Origin: Synaphobranchus kaupii
Taxonomy: Eukaryota > Chordata > Actinopteri > Anguilliformes > Synaphobranchidae
Assembly (NCBI GenBank): GCA_029718625.1
Contig: CM056378.1
Location: 62,333,027 to 62,397,026 of the forward strand
DNA length: 64,000 nt
Direction of reading: 5' to 3'
Shown: piece by piece, positions 1-10,827 of the stretch
How the letters are laid out: each line of letters begins with the position of its first letter
Numbering within the stretch: the stretch's first letter is position 1
The notes under the pieces: model-generated
Told to the model about the DNA's origin: nothing
The model's database searches: none
Seen by the model: only the letters and a program-made list of their open reading frames with translations
Position numbers and translations under genes: made by a program

Positions 1-86
1 TTGCATTTTTGAATCATTTTGAGTTCAAATAGTTGATTTTGCAAACCTTACTTTTTATAATGCCTTTGGATTCAACACCCTTACAG

Positions 87-1138
87 GGCAAAGATGTCTT
101 CATTGCTGACATGTACGCCGTGCCGACATGGACTGTCAGGCCTTCCAGTGAGTATCCTTAATGTTCTATATTAATAATTGCAATAATCTGAAATCTCATC
201 GTATAATATTCATGAATCATGACTACAGAAGGATCCACACCTAAAGGATGCTCTAGTCTTCCCAGCTTGGACAAACTGCAATGGACCAGAGCACTGCCTT
301 CTATGTGTAAGTAATGAGCAGAAAAATACATTTGAATCCACTTGAGTTATCTACAAAATCTTGGTTAATTATCATATTGTTTATGTTTCTTTCTGCATTA
401 CCCATTATAGGTGTTGAAGCCAGCCAAGAGAGAGATTCACTTGCTGGATTCTCAGTTTGCCCTTTGGCCTTCAGGTTTTGGAGATGAGGAGTACAGAGGC
501 ATCTTTAGGTCCCTAAATAATAAATTATTCGGGCCACGTTCCTGTTCTGGCCACGTTCCTATAACGGCCACATTTCTGTTCTGGCCATGTTCCTATAACG
601 GCCACATTTCTGTTCTGGCCACGTTCCTATGACCTACAGTATATCTTTTGAGATTTCCTATTGATCTCTTTCATATAATTTGGCTACGTTCCCATGGCCT
701 GTTCAATTGATTAGTTACTGATCGCGTTCAGAAGTTTTAGTGCTTAGTAGTCACGGTGCGATGTATTTTTGACAGGATTGATTTATTTTTTATTGCAGGA
801 ACATTGCAGAGCGTATTGTTCCCGGAAGCTGGAGTGAGATGACCGGAAGGGACATGCAGGTAATGATATGTCCCCCCCCCGTAATAGCAGTGTCTTGTAG
901 TAACATCTAAGAATATAAGAGTTTTTATCACGCAAATATCTGTTATCAGGATATCCCACGACAGACATCTGGGAATGACTGTGGCATTTTCGTGCTTATG
1001 GTAAGTTGAATTTTTAGGTAAATACTGTACATGTATCCAGACAAAATTGAAAGAATTAATCTGAAAAATGCAAGTTATTTTTTTTTCTTTCAGTACACCC
1101 TCTGCATATGTACCGATGCTCCATTCCACTTCACTATG
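87..1138 (+). CDS. Ulp1/SENP-like cysteine protease gene, six exons, both ends missing
   Basis: Six short open segments bounded by splice signals: about 87-147, 239-306, 411-508, 799-859, 950-1000 and 1094-1138. Exons 2 to 6 join in consistent phase (0, 2, 0, 0); the phase from exon 1 to exon 2 does not fit cleanly. The translation reads as a C48 (Ulp1/SENP) peptidase: exon 2 has the GPEHC segment with the likely catalytic His, exon 3 the LLDSQ segment with the Asp, exon 5 the QTSGNDCGIFVLM segment with the nucleophilic Cys, and exon 6 continues YTLC. Family members remove SUMO-like modifiers, but many fish copies of this type belong to multicopy, possibly transposon-derived families, so the substrate is unknown. 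The N-terminal part lies left of the window and no terminal exon was found downstream. A degenerate tandem repeat sits in the intron after exon 3. Confidence 0.72.
530..633. repeat. Short tandem repeat (GGCCACGTTCCT-type units)
   Basis: Imperfect units of 17-19 bp built on GGCCACGTTCCTATAAC and GGCCACATTTCTGTTCT alternate about three times inside an intron of the protease gene. The reading frame that runs through it from exon 3 is incidental. Confidence 0.7.
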
Positions 1139-2025
1139 GTCAGTATTTCAACAACTGCAAAAATGACATACAGTACATACGTATACTTCATATCGCAGAA
1201 TGTAGCTAAAATATCATCCAACGTAAATGTATGGGCTAATTAAATAATTAAGGGCAGAAGTTAGTCTGAAATCCAGAAACAGATACGGCCCTCCAGGACT
1301 GGTGTTGCCCACCCCTGGGCTAAACAATTCTTTCAGGGATAACATAATTAGGCAGAAAATGTTTTATGAGTTATTGCACTAAATAATAGCCATACCTATC
1401 TAGGCCCATCAGAATTGCAAACACTTGACAGGAGGAAGATTCTTGGGGCCACATGACCGCTGGGTTAAACAAAAACAAAAAAAAACCCTCTCTTGGCCTG
1501 TACCTTGACGTGGTGAGAGGGCTTGTCACTAAAACAGGCTGACATTTCTGACTTAATGATTACTCAAATGCCACTTCTTTTTTCTATCGCTGTCCATTCA
1601 TAAGGAGCACTATGTGATGACCATATTTCATATATCATTACACAGAATTTTCAAATAAACATTATTAAAACTGAGCATGATGTGTTTTTCTTCATTGTTG
1701 TGTTCTTTATTAGGGGAAAGATGAGATGATCAATGATCACACTACCTTTACATCTGATATCACTAGACTACATATTGGCTATGCTGTTTGTATTGTGGAC
1801 ATATAATTAATCATAATTATGGCTGGGTGTGATTTCACCCGTTTTTCGTGGTTTCTGTGATTTTTTCATTTTTGGATGCTGGTAATTGTCAACATTAACA
1901 TAGCCTACAATCAACTGTTGCAATCAGATGCCTGACGGCCCCTGTCAACATTGCTGCTGTGAGCACTCCATCTCATGTCAGATCAAGACCGAGCAAAATA
2001 ATTAAGTACAGGGGGGTATACTATG
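1139..2025. other. No gene seen; one short hAT-like relic
   Basis: AT-rich non-coding DNA. At about 1275-1320 the stretch around CCCTCCAGGACTGG...CCCACCCCTGG resembles the end of common fish hAT-derived MITEs that read CAGGGGTGGGCAA on the other strand. No further protease exon could be supported. Confidence 0.4.
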
Positions 2026-2033
2026 AAGCAGAA

Positions 2034-2500
2034 TTAATTAGGGTGTCAAAATGCTCGGAAAATGCACCCTCCTCTGCTCCGTGCCCCTGAAATGGATCTT
2101 TGTGTTTTCATCTAATGTTGATGATTACATCTTAATTACGTATTAATGGTAACATATTAATTAATGTCTCGACAAAACCGCAATGTCAGGTACATTACTG
2201 TAGCCTACTTGCAAATAATTGCACTTGAAACGTATAGGCTACTTTGCATACTTCTTTGTAGGAGACGGAGTGGAGGAAAGGAGGTGAGAAGTGAAGAATA
2301 TTGGGACGCACCCCAGCTAACTAGGGCTACGTCCCAATATTATTCACTCCCCACCTCCTTTCCTCCACTCCCCCACTAACACTCCTCTCCTACCCGGAAG
2401 TATGCAAAAATGCCTAAACGTTTACAATGTACAGTTTACAAACAGTATACAATGTACTTGACATTGCGGTTTGCGTCGAGACATTAATCAATTTGTAACT
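2034..2500. mobile_element. Two opposed MITE-like copies
   Basis: The left copy runs to ATTGGGACGCACCCC (about 2311-2326). A second copy in the opposite orientation starts at ACGTCCCAATATTATTCAC (about 2331). Together they make an inverted repeat with arms near 2265-2320 and 2330-2385. The body (TCTTTGTGTTTTcATCTAATG, GTCTCGACaAAACCGCAATG) matches the element at 20,322-20,595. No coding capacity. Confidence 0.6.
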
Positions 2501-2519
2501 ATTTGTAAGTGATATGTAG

Positions 2520-3095
2520 CCCTATGTTGTGCACCCCTGCATTGGCAGTCAAGCTAGCACTAACAAAAAAGATAACATTTAAAACTTTTTTCTTTTTTTT
2601 TTACCAAGAAAAGCCATGTGTCTATATGCTGTTTTCCTGAACAGGTCTCTCCTTTGATACGATGCACTGTAGGTACGTTAATTAGCTAGCGTCGAGTTGA
2701 AAGCGAAAGACATAGCTAGCTAACGTGGACTAGCAATATATATATATATGAGAGAGAGCCTAGCTAACCATCTATGTTGCTAGCTAGCCAACGTTATATC
2801 AGAGATTGTATAGCTAGTAAATTCGCTAGCTACACATAGTGCTACACAGGCTGAGTGTAGGCTAGGCTACCTATATTTATTCACAACAGTCTGTCAATCT
2901 ATCTTTTCTTTCTTTCTTGCTAGCTAGCTAACTAACTATCACTGTAGACTAAGTTAGATAGGCCATATTTATTCACAACAATCAGTCAATCTACGCTTCT
3001 TATTAGCTAGCTAGCTAACGATTTATCGATTGTAGCCGGAAGCGTAACCCCGGAAGGAAATAGGGGGGGATGAAATTTGTAGGGGGGATGAAATT
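2520..3095. other. Non-coding, rich in GCTAGCTAGC
   Basis: Dense runs of TAGC/GCTA tetranucleotides and a short TA tract at about 2739-2750. No frame with coding character was seen. A 30-bp direct repeat (CTATATTTATTCACAACA-type) occurs near 2871 and 2965. Confidence 0.5.
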
Positions 3096-3099
3096 TGTT

Positions 3100-3303
3100 G
3101 TGACAGCGCCACCTTGTGTAATGTTTACGATGCAGATCATTGACATTAGGTCTGGCAATACAGTCAATCATTATCCTGGTGATTATTTCGCAGATAAACC
3201 TAGTAACCCCGCCCCCTAAAAAAAACACAGCTCTTTTGAACGGCTCTCGGAAAGGAACGGAGCCATAAGATCCGGCTCCCTTCAAAGAGCCGTAATTCCC
3301 ATC
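3100..3303 (-). mobile_element. hAT-type element terminus
   Basis: Read on the minus strand from 3303 the sequence starts AGTGATGGGAATTACGGCTC and continues with paired GGCTCTT/GAGCCG motifs. This is the usual start of a widespread fish hAT non-autonomous family. The opposite end was not identified, so this is treated as a partial copy. Confidence 0.5.
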
Positions 3304-3417
3304 ACTACTCGGGGCCTGAGCATGGACCTGGAAGTTGCGTCATGTGCCCTGGCGTCACTTCCGACCACGTGCATGGACCTTTTCGTTACTTCCCCATTCT
3401 GTTTGCAGAACACACTA

Positions 3418-4029
3418 AGGCTGTGTCTCAATTGCGAGGCTGCGACCTATAGTAGCCGCATCCTCCGTAGGACAGTCCTTTGTAGAGAGGAAGGCTGGGC
3501 TGGCTTTTGAACAGCAGCTGAAATGGGACAGTCTACGAAGAATTCACGTTTACGTCACGGAGTTCCCGCCCACAACCTCCTCGGACCTAAACAACCAGCG
3601 CGTGAGAACTTAAGACAGTGAGAGACTCACAAAAAATAAAACCGCGAGTAAAATTTAAAAAAAAAACTGAAATATAAAAATGGAGAATTTATTCGAGGTA
3701 ATATACGTTTTAGCCAACAGGTAACGACATGATTACCGATAGCTAAAATAAATAAAAAACCGTTTACACAAACTGACATTTAAACACCAGATCGCTGCTC
3801 TCGTCAGCCATTTTCCGTATCAACTGTCTTTCGGGCAAAATGCGCAAAGAATTGTGGGATATCTAAGGCTGCGAAGGATACACCGATGTATCCTTCAAAA
3901 TCGGCCAAAAGTAGGCTGCATTTCGAGGCCGCATTTCAAGGAGTCTTCGTAATGGGACAGTACTTCTGACGTATGCGGTCCTGAAATGCAGCCTTCGTAG
4001 GTCGCAGCCTCGCAATTGAGACACAGCCT
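3418..4029. mobile_element. 612-bp non-autonomous DNA transposon
   Basis: Nearly identical terminal inverted repeats of about 32 bp start AGGCTGTGTCTCAATTGCGA at the left and end TCGCAATTGAGACACAGCCT at the right. The inside has no transposase. It sits in the left arm of the fold-back. Superfamily not assigned. Confidence 0.8.
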
Positions 4030-4030
4030 A

Positions 4031-5947
4031 AGGCTGTATCCCAAACCGCATACTTCCATGCTCCGAGCACGCATAGCGAGCACGCATCCATCTTGGAGTG
4101 TGAGTCCAAAAAGTGCCGGAGCACGGAGCACGGATAAAATACCCGGATGCGTGCTCCGTTTGGTCAAAATTCGAAGTATGCGTGCTCCGACCAGAAAAAC
4201 ATCCCATCATTCCTTTCGAGAAAAAGGTCAAGAGACTCAAGACCAAAAATTTACTATCGTAATGGATGAGAACATTGACGGTGCCTCTCCCGATGCTTTC
4301 TACAAATGTAAGTCATTTCAACATTTTTATATGAACATTTTCACAAGTTTGAAAACATCTGGCACAGCACTATTTCTGTTAGTGTTTTAATACTGAGCTA
4401 GCTCAATAATTAAGATAACTTCTATTTCCAGCTAGCTAGCTTTCGTTTTGCAAATTGCAATGCAATTTGCTCGGTAACAGCTAGCTAGCTAGGTAACGTT
4501 CGCTAACATTAAATGACAGTACTAACGTAATATCTATAGTAGCCAGATAATGGCGTTAGTCGTAGATATAGCTATTCCGAAGCACGAACCATTATTTAAT
4601 ATTCGTATTCGAATTTATTCCCATATGCTATAACTGACTTGCTAGCTAGCTGGATATCAACCCACTGACTAGCTAGCGTCGCACTAGTTACCGTTAGTTA
4701 ACTTCGCTATAACACTAACATCACTTGTGTTTAATGCTAGCTCATGTTAATATTTGGTATTGATGCATTATATTTTCTGGTTTTCTATTTGTGACACTAG
4801 GGACATAACGTTACGTGTGTAGCCCCAGCCATGGTCCCTCTTGTTGGGGAGCATCCCAACGAGTGCACGGATTGCCCGTCGGGATAAGCGGAAGACTGGC
4901 TGGAGATCCTGGTCGTCATCAAAATATTTGGCAAGGATGGGGACATTGACAATGATCCTGCCATAGGTTGCAAGGCTCTCTCCCTAGAGACAAATTTCCC
5001 AAGTTAATAAATATACTCTGCCTAACTTCAGTGCGTCTGTCTATTTGTGTAGTAGCTATTGACGTTCAGATTGGAAACTTAAACGGGGAAAACTACATTA
5101 GGAGTTTGTAAATGAATAAAGTGCTACAATGTGAATGAACAGCACAATATGCGATGTAAAATAATCATTTTTTTCATATACATTTAAGTTTAATGATATG
5201 TAATGTTAACCAGTGTAGCTAGCTAGTCGGCTGTATAAGACAACCTACGTCGGTGCTGACAAGCGCAATTGTTCTACGAAGAGAAGCCCTCCTCTTCACC
5301 CCAGCTCTCCGGATGGCTTGCTTTCGTCGGATGCCGTTTTAAATAATGATCCGCCGTCTTATTCTGGCAGCAGCCCGTCTTTTCTCCGTTTCAATGGAAA
5401 ACCACCCCAGAAGCAACACCACCGCCACAAACATGGCTCCATTTCTACTGCGTACCCAGTTGTTCACGCTCTGGTAAACAGCGCGAAAATAATCAAAACA
5501 CAGACGATTGCTTACAATGCGAAGACTATTTTATTATGGGGTTGATTGTTTACTTAAAGGTATCCAATGATGTAATGAATAGGCTGTCTTCCTAGCCATC
5601 GTTGCTTTCCACTGACTTTTCTGGAATAAGAACGCTAGCAAAAATGATAATTCAACTGTTGCGGATATTGCTGGTTATATCACAAATATATAATATAATA
5701 ACAGCCGATACAGTACAATGCCAGCGAACGACGTTATGCCTCTCAGGTTTACCCTACTTACTCGTCCGCATTTCCCCGATAGCTACGGGAAAGGTTAAAG
5801 GTTATAGGTCGCCACGAAGTGCGTTCCACGACTGTGAAAAACTGCAACCGTACTTCCATGCTCCAGAGTGCGAACTCCCAAACCTTGAGTGCGCACTCGG
5901 GAGCACGGTAGGGCGGAGCATGCAAGTATGCGGTTTGGGATACAGCC
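4031..5947. mobile_element. 1.9-kb TIR element, probably non-autonomous
   Basis: Terminal inverted repeats AGGCTGTATCCCAAACCGCA ... TGCGGTTTGGGATACAGCC, the left one starting directly after the 612-bp element. Inside, 4264-4310 (ATGGATGAGAACATTGACG, followed by a GTAAGT donor) and about 4830-5000 look like exon remnants without a recognisable domain. No transposase was seen. Confidence 0.72.
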
Positions 5948-6831
5948 ACGAGCCGGACGTGTCTTCATTTGTCCAAGCAAGTTTGTTCTTTTTTCTAATA
6001 AGTGGATTTCAACGAGCCGACATCTGCCAACAAGGTAAATGATGCCAATGTACTGTTGGAATCAATGACGTTAACATTAAGCAGCAGACAACAACTTAAT
6101 ACTTGGAGTTGGCTTGCTCACGTTAGCAAATTAGCACTAATGTTACTAACTTGTATGTTGTTTTTTTCCATTGCTATGTTTATTTGTAGCGCAGCAAACG
6201 TTTGCAATCGTGATAAGTCATGAATCATAATGTTTGTGTAACGTAACTAGCTAACGTAAGCTAACGTTAAGTAGTAGCTAGCTTTCTAGCCATTAGTGTT
6301 TGTCTAATGGCAGTTAAGTAACGACATACTTTATATATTGTTTGTTTTACAAACATTAGCACTAAAATTAATATCAGTTTCATGTGTGTTGCTAATGTAA
6401 CGTTAACGTTGTGTATGTAACGTTAGCCGCCTATTGTAGTTAGATGCCAGCTCTCTGTTCTCAAGTCGGTCTTTTAACGTTTGCTTACTCGCTACAATTG
6501 TTTTTTTTGGGGGGGGTGATAAATGGATCCTTTTGGCCTGGTCAGTAAATAGTCCCCCAAGCTATTGTAGAGCAATGGCAACCTTGGCTCTCCAAAGCTA
6601 TCTATAAAGAATATAAACGTGACTGGGAGTTAGCCAGTTCATGCTTTTATAGCCACAATCAGAATCAACTCATGAAATTAAAAATATAAGTACAGATAGC
6701 CATCATGTAATGTTATTATTGGCAATCATTATTTGTACGAACATATTAAGTTATTGTACTGTATTAAATAGAGCCATTTTAAATGTTATTGTACTTATTC
6801 TGTTACGTTTTCTTCTTTCTTTTTTTTACAG

Positions 6832-6997
6832 ATGCATCATTCCATTCTCCAGGGCAATTCAAATTTAGAACTTGACAGATGCACAACCTGCTGCAATTTA
6901 TATCACTGTCCACTTTGCCTGACCTTCAAACCCACAAAACTTAATCGATTAAAGTCTCATGTATATTTCTATCTAAAACATGCACTGACTTTCAAAG
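6832..6997 (+). CDS. C2H2-like zinc-finger exon
   Basis: A polypyrimidine tract and CAG acceptor precede 6832, and a GTATGT donor follows 6997. The 166-nt segment is open from its first ATG and encodes CPLC, then FKPTKLNRLKSH and YFYLKH, a C-X2-C...H-X7-H arrangement that could bind zinc. The first half is duplicated in reverse at about 8143-8231, where the frame ends just before the second cysteine. No neighbouring exon was identified, so the gene cannot be named. It may belong to a multicopy transposon-derived family. Confidence 0.45.
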
Positions 6998-6999
6998 GT

Positions 7000-8140
7000 A
7001 TGTTTGTTTAAACAATTCTTAGATTTTAGTCATTTCAAAGTGTGTTTAGCAACATGTTTCAGTTTAAAGTAGAATCTGTATGGCCCAACATATTAGAGAC
7101 TTAGGTGCTGAACGGCCTGGGAAATGAGCTATGTTAATTTCCTCCCCCTCCCGCATTGTTAAGTACTCATTGTCACCTGCATGAATGCCCCCCCGGGTTT
7201 TCTGGGAATCCTAGCCTGGTAGAATAACGTGTGAAATAAAGTTATTGATCTAAGCCCTGAGACAGGAAACTAGGAAGAAGAACCAGAGATAGGAGTGAAG
7301 TAACATAGCCACAAGACTTCCCTGTCTAGCCTACCCTGTCTAGCCTACCTTTTGTTATCCCTACATGACATTTCCTGTTTTCTGTGTATAAGCGCTGGGT
7401 CGGTTTGGAGTGTAAGTAATGTTAGACTAGAAGCTGACATAAACATCATGCTAATAAAGAAGTTATAGCTACTGACTTTCATCACAGAACCGATTCAAGA
7501 CCCTCTTATTTCTCAAACGTAATTGCAAGTACCGGCAACGAACAGAAGTGTCATTGAGAAATACGAAGCAATTCTTCACCATTTAAACAATTAGGTGGTG
7601 TAAGATATTCCTATATCACACATACACCTCAGCACAAATAAACCTTGCATAAGGTCATGGAATCTGTCCATGGTTCTGCAATGCTTAAAACATGCCTTCT
7701 GCCAGAAATTGTACAGTGCTGCACAATCATTTGTATTTAGTGTTGCACAGTGTTTAATGGTATGGACAAAGAGTTCAACATTGGGAACAGTCTGCTGGCT
7801 TGTATTGAGATGCCTATTATACCTCAAAATAACATTTTCAAAAATCTAGCAAGGTTCATAATATGCATACACTACTGAGTTTGTAAATTAAGTTTGGAAC
7901 TGTGACGACTCCATAGTTGGATACATCAATAATGTCGATGAAGCTGTAGTATGGACTTGCAGTGAGTGCTAGTAGGTGTGGTTGAATCGTGTTGAAAGCA
8001 CTGAGGATGTAGTAGTACTTTATTAATCCCACAATGGGAAATTTCTTCTTCAATCGTTACACTCCAGTAATACACAGTAAATATAACACGTGTACATTAT
8101 TACAGGGAAGCCAGACCAGAGAAGGGATCAGCTATTCTTT
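7000..8140. other. Single-copy loop of the fold-back, no gene seen
   Basis: No convincing coding frame. Around 8010-8045 the motif AGTACTTTATTAATCCCACA resembles a short repeat common in fish (TACTTTATTGATCCC). Confidence 0.4.
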
Positions 8141-8142
8141 TG

Positions 8143-8231
8143 TTAAAGTAGACAGTGATACAATTTGCAGCAGGTTGTGCATCTGTCAAGTTGTAAATTT
8201 GAATTTCCCTGTAGAATGGAATGATGCATCT
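8143..8231 (-). pseudogene. Inverted partial copy of the zinc-finger exon
   Basis: Reverse-complement match to 6832-6920, starting at the acceptor side. The copy loses the finger after the YHC segment, so it cannot encode the C2H2 unit. It lies at the inner end of the right fold-back arm. Confidence 0.55.
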
Positions 8232-8944
8232 GTAAAAAAAAAAACATAACAGAATAAGTACAATAACTTAACACGTTCGTACAAATAATGATTGCCAATA
8301 ATAACATTACATGTTGGCTATCTGTTACATACATAACCTTAACGTTACATTAGCAACACACATAAAACTGACGTTAATTTTAGTGCTAATGTTTGTAAAA
8401 CAAACAATATATAAAGTATGTCGTTACTTAACTGCCATTGGACAAACACTAATGGTTAGAAAGCTAGTTACTACTTAACGTTAGCTTACGTTAGCTAGTT
8501 ACGTTACACAAACATTATGATTCATGACTTATCACGATTGCAAATGTTTGCTGCGCTACAAATAAACAGCAATGGAAAAAACAACATACAAGTTGGTCAC
8601 ATTAGTGTTAATTTGCTAACGTGAGCTAGCTAGCCAACTCCTAGTATTAAGTTGTTGTCTGCTGCTCGACAAAAGGTGATGTGTCCGGCTCATTTGTTGT
8701 GTTCGCAAACAGAATGGGGAAGTAACGAAAAGGTCCATGCATGTGGTTGGAAGTGACGCCAGGGCACATGACGCAACTTCCAGGTCCATGCTCAGGCCCC
8801 GAGGGGCCTGGCGGTGGACGTGGGGCTTAACGGTGGATGTCTGCAGGAAGACTCTATTGGGCGAAAGCGGTCGGAAATAGGTGCTCGAACGCTATAGGTA
8901 GCTAACGTTAGTCTAGGTAGTCGGCCAAATCAAACACATTGATT

Positions 8945-9025
8945 GTCAATAATAATAATACATTTAATTTAAAGCGCTTTTCAGGACACCCAAAGACGCT
9001 TTACAACAAAAGACAATACACAGTT
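8945..9025. repeat. Fragment of a common fish repeat
   Basis: AATAATAATACATTTAATTT followed by AAAGCGCTTTTCAGGACACC and AAAGACGCTTTACAAC, the conserved part of a widespread teleost interspersed repeat. Only this fragment is present. Apart from the L2 tail below, 8,810-10,180 shows no gene. Confidence 0.5.
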
Positions 9026-9370
9026 ACAGAAGTAGAAGTCAATGCTTAAGTCACTTACCATTGTTTGCGTTTAATCCCTCCACTATTTTTTTCTAAGTCA
9101 CTCCCTTAATATTACGTTAGGTTAGTTAGCTAGGCTATAAACTTTATATAGTTTGTGCTTACCCTCAAACTTGGGAGCCAATGTCTCCAAATTCCACTCC
9201 ACCAGCTTCTCTTTCATGAAACTGTCCATCGACCTCTGTGTAAGACTAAGTAAAGAAGGGCAAGTTACCTATAGGGCCATTCTATAGTATTCGCTTCCTG
9301 TTTTCTATTTAACTTGTGTTTTTTGGTTATTCTATAGTTCAGAATGTATAGCTGACTGTGTGTACTTCTC

Positions 9371-9513
9371 ATGTTTATTACTAGGGATAGCTCCTACGCT
9401 GTGAGAAAGCTGTGCGTTGTCGGATTTGCTTTGTAGTCGCGTCAATGACCTTCAATATGCACTTATTGTACGTCGCTTTGGATAAAAGCGTCTGCCAAAT
9501 GATTGTAATGTAA
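9371..9513 (+). mobile_element. L2-clade LINE 3' tail
   Basis: ATTACTAGGGATAGCTCCTA through TACGTCGCTTTGGATAAAAG and a TGTAATGTAA end matches the 3' end of the LINE inside the Polinton at about 27,770-27,905. Only the tail is present, a typical 5'-truncated LINE insertion. Confidence 0.75.
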
Positions 9514-10184
9514 AAGATATATTTCAATCATACATTGAATGCAAGCTAAACGGTCACAGACATAACAAGAACAACAACCCTGCCTTTGACCTTTCTAGTG
9601 TGCAATTTATCATGCAACATTAACGACGTTAGCTAGCTAAGTTAGCTAATAATTAACATGTATTGGCATTTAGATAATCTTATATAATTCAAAATAGAAA
9701 GATTGTAAGCACTTATCTTAGTCACGTTTGCAAAATCGACGACTTGGGACAGATGTTAATGTGAATTTATCACCACGGCGGCACTTTCTCCACAACTCAG
9801 CAATTATATCGGGACATGTCCTCTGAAAACAAAAACAATGAATAAAAGAAAAAGGCTATGCTTTTACTGTTACTGCATACCAGTTTTTGCCAAAGCTGCA
9901 TCATAGCAATCATAGCGCGGAGCTTTCAAAACAACAGCGCGGAAACCCTTTAAAACAAACTAAATAAAAACCGTAGGCTACACATAGCTTAGCCTATGGC
10001 TATGATAACTGTCTGGACTAACAGGCCACTTTTTAGTTCATAAAACTCAAAAGTAAGCTAAAGATATCCAGTGATTAAAGTGGCTTACACTAGACTAAGC
10101 CTACTAGTTCACAATTTTTAATACGCTATTTTTTTCTGTAAATATAAACTTCGAAGTATTTTTATTTTTTATTGTTTATTGTGT

Positions 10185-10290
10185 GTGTCTCTGTGGCTCA
10201 GTGAGTAGGTAGCCTGCGCCGCGATCTTTGCTACCCTCGATGTTGTATGTTCAAATCTGAACAAAAACGTCTCCGACGTAAAAAAAAAAA
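10185..10290 (+). mobile_element. tRNA-derived SINE-like fragment
   Basis: TGGCTCAGTGAGTAGGTAG fits a pol III A box and GTTCAAATCTG about 40 bp later a B box. An A-tract follows at 10,281. The clover-leaf is too degenerate to be a working tRNA. Confidence 0.45.
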
Positions 10291-10449
10291 AAAAAAGAAG
10301 CTACTCACGCATAGCCTACATAGCGCTGTCTATAAGTCCTTTATTCCAACTTGCAAAAACTAGGCCTGCCTTTAAAACTATTGATATCAAAATGTGCCCA
10401 AGTTACAACTAACAATATTGCCTATCGTAGCTCACACTAAATAAACTAG
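10250..10449 (+). repeat. Repeat interrupted by the PLE; inverted paralogue at 45.1-45.3 kb
   Basis: This flank, together with 16,772-16,806 beyond the PLE, matches the reverse complement of about 45,140-45,346 (for example GGCCTGCCTTTAAAACTATT, TGCCTATCGTAGCTCACACT). The paralogue is continuous and lacks the PLE, so it serves as an empty site. Confidence 0.85.
10436..10449. repeat. Target-site duplication, left of PLE composite
   Basis: ACTAAATAAACTAG occurs here and again at 16,772-16,785, and only once (reverse complement, 45,157-45,170) in the empty-site paralogue. Confidence 0.92.
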
Positions 10450-10552
10450 AGAGAATGCCAAACCCGGACTACTTCGCTAGGACTAACCCGAGATAAGGAG
10501 GACTGGAGCACACAGGGCTCAGAGCAAAACAAAATATTTTAATGCGACTGAC

Positions 10553-10580
10553 GTTTCGACGTCAACGACGTCTTCTTCAG
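10553..10580 (-). ncRNA. Hammerhead-ribozyme-like core, PLE left copy
   Basis: On the minus strand CTGAAGA (fits CUGANGA) is followed by a 6-bp self-pairing GACGTC...GACGTC hairpin and then GAAAC. PLEs are known to carry hammerhead motifs near their termini. The third stem is not evident, so this is a candidate only. Confidence 0.3.
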
Positions 10581-10827
10581 AGTCAAAATGGAAATACAGA
10601 CAATACACCAGGAGGTATATAAATACCCTCCCATCAATTACACAAAGTAAGGTGCGCATGTGTAGGACTAATAAATCTCGTCATAGATACCACATATACA
10701 ATGTTATCTTCTTTAACAGGATAAAGAGAAGACCGACAAATGTCATAGGTAAATGAACTAAATAATTGTCTATTGTGAACATGGCATAAAACAATATAAA
10801 ATGAAAATCAAAAAGCCTGTACACAAG

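Larger units (their letters stand above)
3306..8803. repeat. Long inverted repeat (fold-back) with interrupted left arm
   Basis: The right arm (about 8140-8803) read in reverse complement matches the left arm in pieces: 3306-3418, then 5948 to about 6430, then about 6690-6925. The outer ends share GGGGCCTGAGCATGGACCTG. The interruption 3418-5947 is two separate TIR elements; where they sit in the left arm, the right arm reads straight through (ACACAACAAATGAGCCGG on its reverse complement). About 260 bp near 6430-6690 have no partner. The single-copy loop is about 6,930-8,140. The arms contain a zinc-finger-like exon. Whether this is one old transposon with long TIRs or an inverted genomic duplication cannot be decided here. 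Confidence 0.75.

Noticed and set aside
4800..5010. Exon of a host gene inside the 1.9-kb TIR element
   Set aside because: A short open stretch with a possible acceptor, but it contains stops and no recognisable domain.
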